Assembly (NCBI GenBank): GCA_025174535.1 | Contig: JALBUN010000028.1 | Location: 62,001-126,000 of the forward strand | Source of the DNA: Cantharellus purpuraceus | Taxonomy: Eukaryota > Basidiomycota > Agaricomycetes > Cantharellales > Hydnaceae | Reading direction: 5' to 3' | Length of the DNA stretch: 64,000 nt | Shown: positions 23,201-33,767 of the stretch, piece by piece | Layout of the letters: each line of letters starts with the position of its first letter | Numbering within the stretch: position 1 is the first letter of the stretch | Translations under genes and position numbers: made by a program | The notes under the pieces: generated by a model | Told to the model about the DNA's origin: nothing | Database searches by the model: none | Seen by the model: the letters and a program-made list of their open reading frames with translations, nothing else

Positions 23201-23971
23201 CTAGAAGCTCAATTCGACACAGACTCGGAGGATGAGCAGGGAATGAATGGTGAGAAAGAAGGTTGGGAGACAATTGAGCTAGAAGGGCAGCAAGTCGGCA
23301 TCAAGACTGCGAGTATCGAAGAAAAGTGCCAGGCGTTCGAGATGCTTGTTATCCATTGTTCTACGATGGGGGTCAAGTTCACGCCATGGCTTTCGCAAGT
23401 GTTGGAATTGGTGCTACCAGGGCTTACGTTCATATTCCATGATGGTGTTCGAGAGGCTGCGGCTTTGTGCGTTGTCATTTTTTGTATTGGTGGGATCGTT
23501 AATGAGGTATATTAATCCAGACTTGTTCCCATGTTACTTGTATGTGGGAAGAAGAGTAACTTGCTGATACCTGACATGTTGAATGCTGTTTTTAACCAAC
23601 TCGTCAATGTCATCGGTGCCGAGGATGACCCATCCTTCCTCGCTTCGGCTTACAAGTGCTTCACCGACTCTACACGCGTCGTCGGTAAAGAATCACTCCC
23701 GACATCTGTATACGACAGCGTTATCAAGGCTACACAAAATCAACTCCAGGTCCTGGCCCAGAAACGAAAACGACGCGCGGAGAAGTCGGTACGAGAGTTG
23801 CAGGAGGAGAGGGAGGACGTGGCGCTTTTGGAGGAGATGGAGGAGTTTGCGTTTGAGGAGATGGGCAAGATGCTGCAGTTCTTTGATGCGTCGCACCCGC
23901 TCCTTTTTGCCATTAGCAGTCTAAAAGAACTTTGCATCAGGAGAGAGCAGTGGGGCAATGAGGGAGAATAA
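20234..23971 (+). CDS. PSE1: Importin subunit beta-3 (Kap121/Pse1, importin-5 family)
   Basis: A karyopherin that carries cargo from cytoplasm to nucleus by binding nuclear signals, FG nucleoporins and Ran-GTP. I start at ATG 20234 (MESLVEPET). Introns at 20323-20383, 20478-20531 and 20943-20991 join SAERAVNEKL, MRSFSLVLLRRLLF and VRNAALRASAAYLYS in frame. Further short exons spell HEWRIRHSGLMAVAVVGEGT, PMFNDPHPRVRWAACQC, VQEQAVTTLAMVADVSE, LRCKAMECAGL and WAKVCQAMGPEFEPYLPVV, which are the best conserved HEAT-repeat stretches of importin-5. The C-terminal part has KRKRRAEKSVRELQEERE and ends LCIRREQWGNEGE. An unusual Ser/Pro/Thr-rich linker (about 21250-21450) sits in the N-terminal third. 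At least ten introns are present. Confidence 0.93.
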
Positions 23972-24460
23972 AGAATAATGGGGGTTATGGTACGATGGTC
24001 GGATGGTGCGCTTTTGCTTTGATGTTTGTTTCTTTTTTCTTTTTCTTTTTTGCAAAATGTTATGTTATAGGATGCTAGGGTTTGATTAATAGTTACCCGT
24101 ACAAAATGGATTTATTGACGTGGCGAGGGGGCTAAGTATGGCGCAATGAAACTCTTTGCAACTCACTGCGAGACCACCTAAAATATGACTTACTGATATG
24201 ATCGCCTATCCGCACTGTTTTTGACCCTCTAATCCTGTCTATATTTTATGTGGGTAGAGTAGCAGTGGAGACCACATATTTATGCTGAATTGACCCAACT
24301 CCAGAGGTAGATGTCTCTTTTTTTTTTTGGCGAAGGCGTTGTTCAACCCTTTATGTAAAATTTTCTAGGTGTTTGCGCTAAGGAAGATGTAGTGATTTCG
24401 AACAAGAGTGTCCGTGTTTGCTCAAATATGTTAGTTTAGATAGGAGCATGCTAGTTACTC
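23972..24460. other. 3' flank of importin gene, AT-rich intergenic
   Basis: A T-rich tract (24028-24052) soon after the stop fits a 3' untranslated region. No gene is visible. Confidence 0.5.
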
Positions 24461-24930
24461 TAGAGAGTATTTGTTACTGGGGCGGCCAATAAATTTTTAT
24501 AAACTAATAAAACAAGCGCTAAGGTCATTAATAATTCTCACAGGTGCTCTACACGTGACAGGAACGTGACAGACCTCACTGCGCTGAGCAGTTGATCGAG
24601 GTCGCATGTGGAAAACTCTTCACGTGGCTTGCGCTCAAGTTTTTGAATAGCAAGGAGGCTGGCTGTGGTAACCGAAGCGGAGAGGGAGAGGTGAGCCGAG
24701 GGAAGGTGTGCTGATTTCATGGGGTCCAAATGAAAAGTTGGGTCAGCCGGTGAGGATAGAGGAGCCATAGAACAGCTCAGGCTGGATGGCAGCCATGTGA
24801 GGCGAGATGCAGCGTGTTGTGGGCAGGAGTGGACGCGTTCTTTACTATTAAGTTCCCACGGTGTACTAGTAACTATTATTCTGCCCGGCATACGCCGGAG
24901 CCAATAATTATTGGTAACAAATACTCTCTA
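24461..24930. mobile_element. MITE-like element with 17-bp terminal inverted repeats
   Basis: TAGAGAGTATTTGTTAC (24461-24477) is the exact reverse complement of GTAACAAATACTCTCTA (24914-24930). The 470-bp segment between has one minus-strand frame (24538-24891) without similarity to a transposase that I can see. A clear target duplication was not found; the flanks read ACTC on the left and CTGC on the right. A non-autonomous DNA transposon is the best reading; the family is unknown. Confidence 0.6.
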
Positions 24931-25098
24931 CTGCAGCTCGGAGGTAAGCTTTCATAATTTTATCCAATCTCTGTTACGGAAGTGGCCCTAGTAACCTGGG
25001 GCGCACATGACTCGGTCGATGCTACTTAGACATATTCGCGTTTATGTAACACCTCAGTGAACTTCTCTGAGTTTTGGCTTAGTTGGGCGATAACTAAT

Positions 25099-25107
25099 TA
25101 TATATAA
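25099..25107 (+). promoter_or_regulatory. TATA-like box upstream of the DUF6535 gene
   Basis: TATATATAA lies about 155 bp before the first candidate ATG (25261) and is followed by a pyrimidine-rich stretch with CTCTTAGCCCTTC and CATTCATACC, which look like transcription starts. No other gene is near on this strand. Confidence 0.4.
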
Positions 25108-25260
25108 GCTTGAAGATCTAGTCTCTTAGCCCTTCGGTCTACAATCTCTACCTCGAGTCATTCATACCTTAACCTAGCTTTGACTTGTATTTCTTTGATT
25201 GTAGCTCCGCTCTCTTTCCATAAATACACTCACCCTCAGAATCAACCTCCTGAGTCACAG

Positions 25261-28200
25261 ATGTATGAATATATCTATGCAATATGTCGTGAACTTGCTA
25301 CCAGTGGGCGGTATGTGCAAGATAAGGCAGGCTATCTACGGTAATTCTGTAGGTGCACCCTCGAACACCGAGCTGGAACTCAGCGCCAAGCAGCGATCCT
25401 TTGCCATGGTCAAACTCGGCATTAGATCCTATTTTGGGACTGTTGAAAGCAGGGAGAGCCAGGAGTTCGAACACGAGGCTTGGGCGTTTGACGAATGAAT
25501 AGCAGTCATTGCAGCAGACGGGTCTCCTCCTGGAGCTAACCACGGCTGATCTTAGCGTGAAAGCAAGTGGGCCGCCCGCCCCCGTAGTATCCCAGGACTC
25601 GTCAACCAGTATACCACAACCTTCTACAGTGTTCCAATCGAACGGTGATCCACCTACTTCTGCAGCCCAGGAGAAATCATCCACTCAGTGAGTGCACGTT
25701 TCCTGAGTCTTTGATGAGCTTGTCCGATCGATTGTCCAGGTGTGAAATCATCCTTCAGGATGTCCTGGCTGCAATGCATGATTCAAATATATTTCCACGT
25801 GTTGGAAAAGATGCGCCTTCCCGATTCTGGTCAGCATACAACCGTCTAGCTAAACAACATGATAATGAGTTTCTTGATCGACATAACGGTGACATGGATG
25901 TCCTGCTTATCTTTGTAAGTGTTAGAAATTAGTAATTTCAATCATCCTTGGTTGAACGATTGGTGTCCCTCGAATCGTGCAGGCAGGTCTTTTCTCAGCT
26001 ATTAGTGCAGCATTCATTATGAATTTGGAATCCAACTTGAGCCCCAGCGAAGGCAAGACGACAAACGCTTTGCTGATGGTCTTGATCAATAAAATAGACA
26101 ACGGCACGTTCCCGGGGCAGGAAATGAGCTTTCCCGTCCCAAAAGGACTGAGCTCTACACCGGTTTGGATACAGACGCTTGCGCACGCGAGTCTGTCTAC
26201 GAGTCTTCTCGCGGCTTTCGGGGCGGTTTTGTCAAAGCAATGGCTTGGGTACTACAAAACGACACGGTTGGGACAAGGCGCATTGGACAAGCGCTGCAAA
26301 CGAAGGCAGTTGAAGCTCGATGGACTGAAATATTGGCACTTTAGTGCCATTGTCGCCACATTACCCATCCTCCTCCAGTTGTCGCTGTTATTCTTTGGCA
26401 TCGCGCTTTCCGCAAATATATGGATCCAGCAACATACCGTCGCAAGTGTCCTAATAACCCCAACTGCATTTGGAGTCATTTTCTATTTCTTCACTGTAGT
26501 GGCGTCGTTGAAGTCGCATGACTGTCCATTCCAGACACCTGCCTCGATGGTACTTAGACGTATCCCGGCTATACTTCGACGTGTCTCTCAAGGCGCAATT
26601 TTGTTTAGAAACGCGGTTCGAAAGAAATGGGACGAGCCCTGGGCAGTCTCAGTGAATGGTCTACTGCGCACTGTGAAATCTCGCTTGGAAAATGGGCGGC
26701 ATGCGGCCACCAGATCAGTTTCACGCTTTCTAACGTATTTCACGCGAAAGCTGTCGTGCAGTGGACGATTGCTAGTCGTTGATATGGAATATACTGGAGG
26801 TGCAGGACATTCGCCTTCACAACGCGCTGAAACTTTGGAGAAATTCGTGGATTCAACCCAGTTGGATCTGGGTGGTTATGTCGGATCACAAATCGAGTTG
26901 GCTGATGTACATGCAGTCCAGTGGATTCTCGAGACATCCACAGATACCGATATCATAACGGCTGCAGCAAGGATGGTGCCAAAAATAATCCAGTGGCCCG
27001 AGGATATAACTGGCGTGTTGAGCCGACTGGAAACCCATTTGTATGCGTCTTTCGATCCTGCACGGCAACTGCCCCTTCTCGCACAAGAACAAGCGGTGGC
27101 TTGCGTGAAAGCAGTGTACCACTTTTATGTCGAGCGAAATCTGGAAACTCAATTCTTCATCGACGACGGGGACATTTTCAAGTTGTCCGATGATGATCAC
27201 TGTGTGTACCAAATGCGTGGAAACCAGGGTTTTCTTTTCATCGCCTGTGCGGTAGAACTCCAATGAGTATCTGGATATTGCCTCCTTATCATTATCCGAT
27301 CGCGCGTGGATGACGCGCATGTTCACTTACCGTCTACATGACGGTACAGTCAGCGCAAAGGCTGTCACCTTTGTGCTTGAATTTGTCTGTATTTGCCTAC
27401 ATGAACAGAACCCCCCGGGCCGCTTGGTGGCAGATTGTCTGTTACTGGCAGGCCTGCTAATGGGTTTACAAATAGATGGTCAGCAATTAGCCAAACTTGA
27501 CAAGAGGTAAGTTTGCGTATCGTATTATAGCATGAGCAATTGCACAGACAGCTTTGTAGCCCAGCGATCGAAACCCTCCGACAATGGGTGATGAATCGCA
27601 TGCTAGCTGTGCTTCTCGGTGAAGCTCCAGACTCGGTTCAAGGTAAACGGTACATGCAGAACGCACGGAGCCTCTTTCAGCCATTGCTTCAAAACCGTCA
27701 GAGAGGTATCGACAATCCCGAAGACTTAGGCGGTCGACATATATCTGAGAGGTTCCTCAAACTCTGTTTCCGACTCCTTAAAGAAGAAAAAGGGGCAAAT
27801 GGAGGGGATCAAGCCCTGTCAGGGAATGTGGCCATTCTACTTCATTATAGTTTCAATCGTTCTCCGCTCTTGGACAATCCCAACCGGTATCTTGCATTTG
27901 AGCTCTGACCATACAATTGGCACACACCAGAACAGTTTGATTTGCTGGTAGATTACCACGCAGATATCTGTGACGGTAAAGACTACAGTGCAATTTTCGA
28001 CACTTTCGTGGTGTTGGCATGTCTGCATGGGACACCGACGACTCTGGAACGGCAGCGTCGCTACATTAAGACGACAATTCGGTTTATGAACTCTTCAATG
28101 ACCCGCCGCGTACGCTATGCAGCCTTAAACGCTGCTTTCTCGGTCCGGACTGTAGTAACGTCAATGGGCAGTGATGACGAAACACCCCGAGAACAATTTT

Positions 28201-28878
28201 CACAAGCTCTTGCTTCAGCGGTTCCGGGTCGTCAACAGACTATTACTCCAGTCAACAAAAACACGTTCAACACACCGTTTTTCTTAAAGTGGGGCCGGAA
28301 TCTTTACTATCTCCAACTACTGTGCGCCCTCGCCCAAGAGCGCTCTTGGCGTGACCAACTTTACAAGAATGGCCATTTCGACAATTGTCTTGGAATTGCG
28401 AATGCACTTTCATCCCAGAGTGGCGGTGAATTCGGCGCGTATGCTGTCTATGTCACACACATTATTGCAATCGTTGATGCTGCAGGCGAAGAAAACCCAA
28501 TCCTTAGTATGGGTATCCGGATGTATCGGATTTGGCCACTTGTTCTACAAGCCTGGCGCTTCATATTTAGCCTTGACTTCTTTGAATCGGCGACTAAGGA
28601 TAATTGGATGAAGCTTTCTAAATACGGGGTATCTTGAGGCTCCCCCGTGCTTGATTGCATATGCGAAGAGACGAGGGGACAACACGGCGGAGACAGATCG
28701 TTTGATCGAGCTGGTCGAATGGATTTGCAAGAACCTCGAGAAGAAGCAACGAAGTCAGCTGGAGGTTGCGTCACAGGTACTTGACAATCACTCATTTGGG
28801 CATCAAGGGATTCCAGCTCTACTAGTCAAGGACGTACGTGGTTTACTGGATACTCGACAGGAAAATGTAGCGCACTAG
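25261..28878 (+). pseudogene. DUF6535 membrane protein gene with two apparent frameshifts
   Basis: DUF6535 proteins are expanded in basidiomycetes and have no known function. The N-terminal signature is clear: FWSAYNRLAKQHDNEFL and NGDMDVLLIF, then a 68-nt intron (25915-25982), then AGLFSAISAAFIMNLESNL. Further on are ALLMVLINKI, WLGYYKTTRLGQ and membrane segments LPILLQLSLLFFGIALS and LITPTAFGVIFYFFTVVASL. Exons at 27540-27890 and 27935-28637 carry the helical C-terminal part. The frame shifts by +1 at 27260-27266 (CAA TGA G) and at 28632-28638 (TCT TGA G); on both sides the sequence still reads as protein (EYLDIASLSLSDRAW; EAPPCLIAYAKRRGD). The first exons (25261-25690) are uncertain. It may be a recent pseudogene, carry sequencing errors, or use an unusual decoding step. 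Confidence 0.7.
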
Positions 28879-29258
28879 ATGTATTCATGCCACTGCACCA
28901 TGCACAATTTGAAACCGTTGCCTGATACGTCGAGAGGTAAGTTGCCAGCAAATCACGTGCGGCATAGTCGACCGCATCAATTGGGTATCCATCAGATTCC
29001 TGTCGCGCGTCGTGGTCAAGTTTGTTACCTAAGTTCTTGGAAGTTTATCTAGTTGCGTGGAGACCTCAATCGAAGATTTCGGCTCCAACTTCGCTTTCAA
29101 TTAACCTCCTGCACTTTGTCCAGCATAAAGAGCGATGTATAGTACCCGATCAAAAAATTCTCCCCACCCATTCTCACTCATGTATATATATCCAGTGTTG
29201 CAATGCTCATAAAATCTAGTACCCTCGGGAACTTTGGATAGTTGCCGCATGCAACCAT
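28879..29258. other. Intergenic region between DUF6535 and MFS genes
   Basis: No start-to-stop gene is supported. A minus-strand frame at 29101-29343 has protein-like composition (YDSYDDIVMTVNENRMAI, GYIYMSENGWGEFFDR) but no ATG in frame, and it runs into the duplicated block at 29259. It may be a gene fragment. Confidence 0.4.
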
Positions 29259-29550
29259 GTATCGTAATGGCCATTCGATTTTCGTTAACTGTCATGACAA
29301 TATCATCGTAGCTATCATAAGAAGTTGAGGGATCCTTCCCCAACTCTCTCCCCCTTTTGTTTTTGTTCGGACATGACGATCTCTACGCTACGCATCCTCT
29401 AGGTATCGTAATCGTAATGGTTATTCGATGTTCGTTAACTGTCATGATAATATCATCGTAGCTATCATAAGAAGTTGAGGGATCCTTTCCCAACTCTCTT
29501 CCCCTTTTGTTTTTGTTCGGGCATGACGATCCGTACGCTACGCATCCTCT
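29259..29550. repeat. Two tandem copies of a ~145-bp block at the end of the MFS gene
   Basis: The block GTATCGTAAT...CTACGCATCCTCT occurs at about 29259-29400 and again at 29403-29550 with few changes and one 6-bp insertion (CGTAAT). The right copy includes the last codons and stop of the MFS gene (EDA, stop 29538-29540). The left copy carries the same codons outside any gene. A local tandem duplication of the gene's 3' end is the simplest reading. Confidence 0.85.
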
Positions 29551-31276
29551 TTGGGCCAAGGCATGGCTGGGAGAAGGCTAGCCGCCAACGTTCCCCCCGC
29601 CGAAACAATGCAAAGGACAGCGTAGACTAACGCTCCGCCTAGCAGGTTATGCTCGACAGATAGAGCGAATAGAGAAGTTGCACCAGCAGGACCGATGGCA
29701 CGCATAATGGATGTCAAGGTCTGTGCAAGGCCAGTCGTGGCACCGAGTGCTGAGCGAGACGGAACTGCTGCTGTAAGGAAAATGAAGACGGCACCTAGTC
29801 GTTGCACGCATATTTAGAGGCATATCGGGTGAAAGTCAGCAATCATGGCTTACTGAATGCCATACTTGGTAGCGTCGCCAACGCCAGCTGGATCACAAGG
29901 ACTATCCAGACATTGATGCTCAAACCATTTTGAGCTCTGGCGAGTGCATTCATTACAGGAAAAAATGCGTAACAAAAGATGAATGCCGCTTCGCAAGTCC
30001 ATAAAATTGCCCTCGTTCCGAACCTTCTGTGGAATGGCACGAAGAAGAGAATGGAGACTGCACCATTTGCGACCCCGTATCCGGCAAGGCAGATACCGAC
30101 GAGAGAGGGAGACATGCCGAGGCCACCACTAGAGATTGGAGTGCTGAGGAAAACCGGCAGGAGAACAACAAAAGTCATGTCAGTCAGTGCAAGAAGTGCA
30201 TAATTCACCATCACCGCAACGACACGTGAGGTAAGAAGATTGCGCAGGGAGATGTGCTTGGTTTCGGGTGCACCGGGGATGAGAGCAGTGCACTCGGTGA
30301 CTGTCGTATCACCGCTGAATTTACGACGTCGCAATCCTCGTGACAAGAATTGTGATTTGCGATGAATGACCAAAGGAACGCTCTGTATCAACGGGAATTG
30401 GGGACCTCAGCAGCCTATTACGACAGTGAGGAGACGAACCTCCTGCAATAGAAGATAGGCGAGAACAAACGCGGATGTAGAATAGACTGCAGCAATTGCA
30501 CATGGTAAAAAATAGGGATTCGTCTCCCAGAATTTCGATTGTCGAAAAAATCCTCCAAACCGCTCGTATGGATGCTGTAATGACCCTCCAATCAAAGGAC
30601 TGTAAACCCACCATGGTCATCTTCATAACAGAGGGTAATAGCCTGGCTCACCCACCCTATTGTGTTTCCGACGGACCATATGATAGGCATAAACGAAAGA
30701 CCCCTATCTAGATTTGTGTCGTCCGTGATTTCGCTCAACATACACTTGATCACTCCTGTGTTACCGTTCAGAGCACCAGCAAGTGCACGGCTCGCAACGA
30801 CAGACCAAAAAGTGCGTGAAAGCCCGAAGCATAGCATGGACAGGCCGAGCCCAAACAATCCCGTAAGTAAAATGGGCTTCCGACCGATGCGATCTGAGAG
30901 ACGACCCCATTGCAGAATCATGAGGGATTCTGTGAGAAAAAACAACGATTCCTATGGGCTTGTGATGAATAGTGAAAGGTAGTTATATCTTGGATGATAC
31001 GCACCACAAGCCCAGCGTAATAGCCTACTTTGGAGACATTGCCACCAGTTATCCCCGTTTCATCAATAAGCTATAGCCACGATGGTGCTATCAGCGCCGC
31101 GTTGTTGAGCACAGCGATATAGTACTCACCTTGACGATAAAGGGTAATATGACTGTGGATGTAATCGGTTCAGCCAATTGCAAGTATAGGAGCGTAGACA
31201 GCTGGACTCTTGGAAGAGGGGTCGTTTTTTTTTTCAGTGAGCCTTCATGGTGTTGTTCCAGGGTGTGGTGCTCCAT
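29538..31276 (-). CDS. MFS transporter, ZIF-like/YCR023C-like (DHA1) subfamily
   Basis: A proton-coupled carrier of the plasma or vacuolar membrane. The ATG at 31274-31276 opens MEHHTLEQHHEG; hydrophilic residues precede PLPRVQLSTLLYLQLAEPIT, a phrase typical of these fungal proteins. Exons then give ILQWGRLSDRIGRKPILLTG (MFS motif A between TM2 and TM3), GLSMLCFGLSRTFW, RALAGALNGNTGVIKCMLSEITDDTN (motif B region) and PIIWSVGNTIG. The second half has LLTSRVVAVMVNYALLALTDM, LPVFLSTPISSGGLGMSPSLVG and FSKP. The end reads LPAMPWPKEDA before the stop at 29538-29540. Short introns lie near 29810-29860, 30400 and 30600. The 3' end is tandemly duplicated. The next MFS gene upstream is on the same strand but of another subfamily. 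Substrate unknown. Confidence 0.85.
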
Positions 31277-31569
31277 GCTCTGTCGCTCCTCTCTGCCAAC
31301 TCACGGAAAGAAAAAACACTCCCACTAAGTCTAGGTAGTATTATACTTGAAAGCGCTGCAACCGATTAGGAGAATTCTGGACTTTGTCTTCACAAGGGTT
31401 AGCCTTAATTAGTAACAGTACCCGGACCACATCCCGGTATGAGTCACACTCTCCACAATTTCACAATTGGAAATTCTTAAGAGTATTTCACGCAGCGTTT
31501 ACTCAACAAACAAGTCACAAAAGGAGCTATTTCGAACACACGTGTAATTCTCTATTTAGTACTCATTGC

Positions 31570-33767
31570 TCAAACGTTCTGAACTTCACGTGCGTCCGAT
31601 GATATAGTCGCCGCCTCTCGCCAGCTCTTTCCATATTTGATTGTTGCACATATCAGCCCAAAGCCAGAAAGTGCAAAAACTGTTGCAATGCCATTGGTAG
31701 CTGCAATTCCAATGGCTTGAATGATAGGTAGGACCGCCGCAGAAGCACCCGCAGAAGCGAAATACCGTAAACAGCTAACAAGGCACATGAGCAAGCAGTC
31801 AGAAGCACGTCAGGCTACATACTTGTTTGTGGCAATGACTTCAGCCGATCGACCCTCCATCACGTCAACAAGATATGTGTTGCACACGGCAAGCACACCC
31901 ATTAACTACGGGCGTAGTGATTGATGATTATTTGGAAGAGATGAGAAGGTAAGAAGAACTTACACCAATACCACTGAAAAACAAAAAAACTAGGCTTACT
32001 ACGAGACCTGCCGTGCTCGTCCAAAATTGCATAGTAAATCCGACACCGAGCAAAGAGAGTGGAATTACCAAGCCTCCGGCTATAAGAGTGGCATGAAGAC
32101 GATCTTCTTGCACGAACTGCCCAGAACGGCGTTCGATCCCACGAGCCACAGCGCCATCGGAAGCATATCCAGACAGCCTAGACCCAACTATAACATGCCA
32201 TGAGGTTCAGCCGTTTAAGTTTATGAAATCCACGTGTACCCATATTCCCGAACCCCTGTGCAAGGTAAAGTGTACCGAGAATAGCTTCATTTGTTATCCC
32301 ATAACGAGGTCCCTGGGACCAAGAAGCTTCGTCATCATATGCTACCCATAGCCCAAATTGAAACTCACCAGAGTATACGTTAAAGGCACAAGAAGCGCTA
32401 TACGTCAATCACCCCTTTCAGTGTACCTCTCAGGAGGAGCTATGGTTACACACGCACAGTATGTCGTGAGTAATATGAATGATGAGGTGAGGCTCTGGTA
32501 AGTTGAGGTTAGTTATGCAGAATCAAACTAATCAAATACTTGACGAACAATGGCGAGGACATTACGATGCTTCAGCAAGTTCAGGGGTCTCAACGGGTTC
32601 AGCCACACCCATATCCACTGCCTTTTTGCCGTAATGTCATTACCATATTTAGATGCTCTGAGACGATCCACTCCACGCGAATGGCTTGTCTCAGGTAGGA
32701 AGAATAACATCATAAAGAAACAACAAGCTCCCATGGCTGCAAGAAGATACTGGAATGCCCGCCAGCTCCCCCGAGGGCCATGGGCATATCTAAGACGTAG
32801 GTAATTAGACAATCAGTAAGTGTGTATTGTACTCACTGTGTCATGATGCCAGCAATTACAGGAGAAAATGCGGGTCCGAGGAGGGCTCCCTGAAGTCAGG
32901 TAAACGTTTAAGTGTGAGGTGAATACAAAAGACGACCGACAGCATAATATAACCCCATTGCCCTGCCACGCTCTGTAGGCTTGTATATATCACCAATGGA
33001 ACCCGCACCTACCGCCAAGACGCTACTCGCCCCAGCCCCCTAGTCTGCACTTTAGAACCATAAAGGTAAGTAGAAGGCATTATTGTGCGTACCTGAATGG
33101 TCCGGGTAAGGATCAAAGCTACAAGAGATCTTGATTCTGCAACTCCAATGGAACCGGCAATGAATATCGGAAGAGATATGAGATAGATCCGCTGTCTTCC
33201 ATCTTCAACCGTAATGAGATGCCGAAGTTTTGTCAGATAATGTGATTGCGGGTCTAAGCTGTGTCCTTACAGAAGGTAGAGTATGGTGACCAACCCAGAG
33301 GGGCCACACCAACTACGACCAAGTATATGGCTACCGTGTAACTGATAGATAGACATTAGGTTGTGTTCAGACAGGTAAGGGTTGAGTCACTTAATGACCG
33401 ATTGGCTAACGCCAAGATCAGCAGATATTTGGGGTATTGCAGGTAGAAAAGATGCTGTTGCGAAAGCTGTATAACTGAAGTGAGTAACTAAAAACCATGG
33501 TGCCATTAATTCAACATCAAGGTACACACGTGCTAGGAGAGCAGCACAGGACACCACAGCTACAATAACACGCTTCCTACCAACGGAAAATCGATTGTAA
33601 ATGTCATCATAACTGTCCTCCGAGGTGAGCGTAGCGTTCTTTTCAGTATCGGATTCTCCCATGTAACCTGGAGCAGGTACAGAGTGCTGTTCCTTGTCTC
33701 TTGCACCTGTTGCTTCAAGAGCGAAGAGTGGTGGACCTTCTCTGGCTGGAGAGCAGGAATCGCCCAT
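31570..33767 (-). CDS. MFS transporter, DHA1 drug/polyamine:H+ antiporter type
   Basis: I start at the ATG at 33765-33767 (MGDSCSPAREG); the frame is open upstream only from a non-ATG codon. A hydrophilic N-terminus of about 70 residues leads to RFSVGRKRVIVAVVSCAALLA. A probable 51-nt intron (near 33480-33530) joins this to TAFATASFLPAIPQISADLGV. Later exons spell YAHGPRGSWRAFQYLLAAMGACCFFMMLFFLPETSHSRG as one run in the centre, WVWLNPLRPLNLLKHRNVLAI at the loop before TM7, then YGITNEAILGTLYLAQGFGN, ERRSGQFVQEDRLHA and SAGASAAVLPIIQAIGI near the end (stop 31570-31572). This pattern is that of fungal 12-TM DHA1 transporters. The substrate cannot be told. Some 33080-33300 exons are short and their borders uncertain. 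Confidence 0.82.

Noticed and set aside
27249..27264. 16-nt GT-AG segment at the first DUF6535 frame break (and a 10-nt one at the second)
   Set aside because: Removing them restores frame, but they are far too short for the spliceosome; the GT and AG are probably chance.
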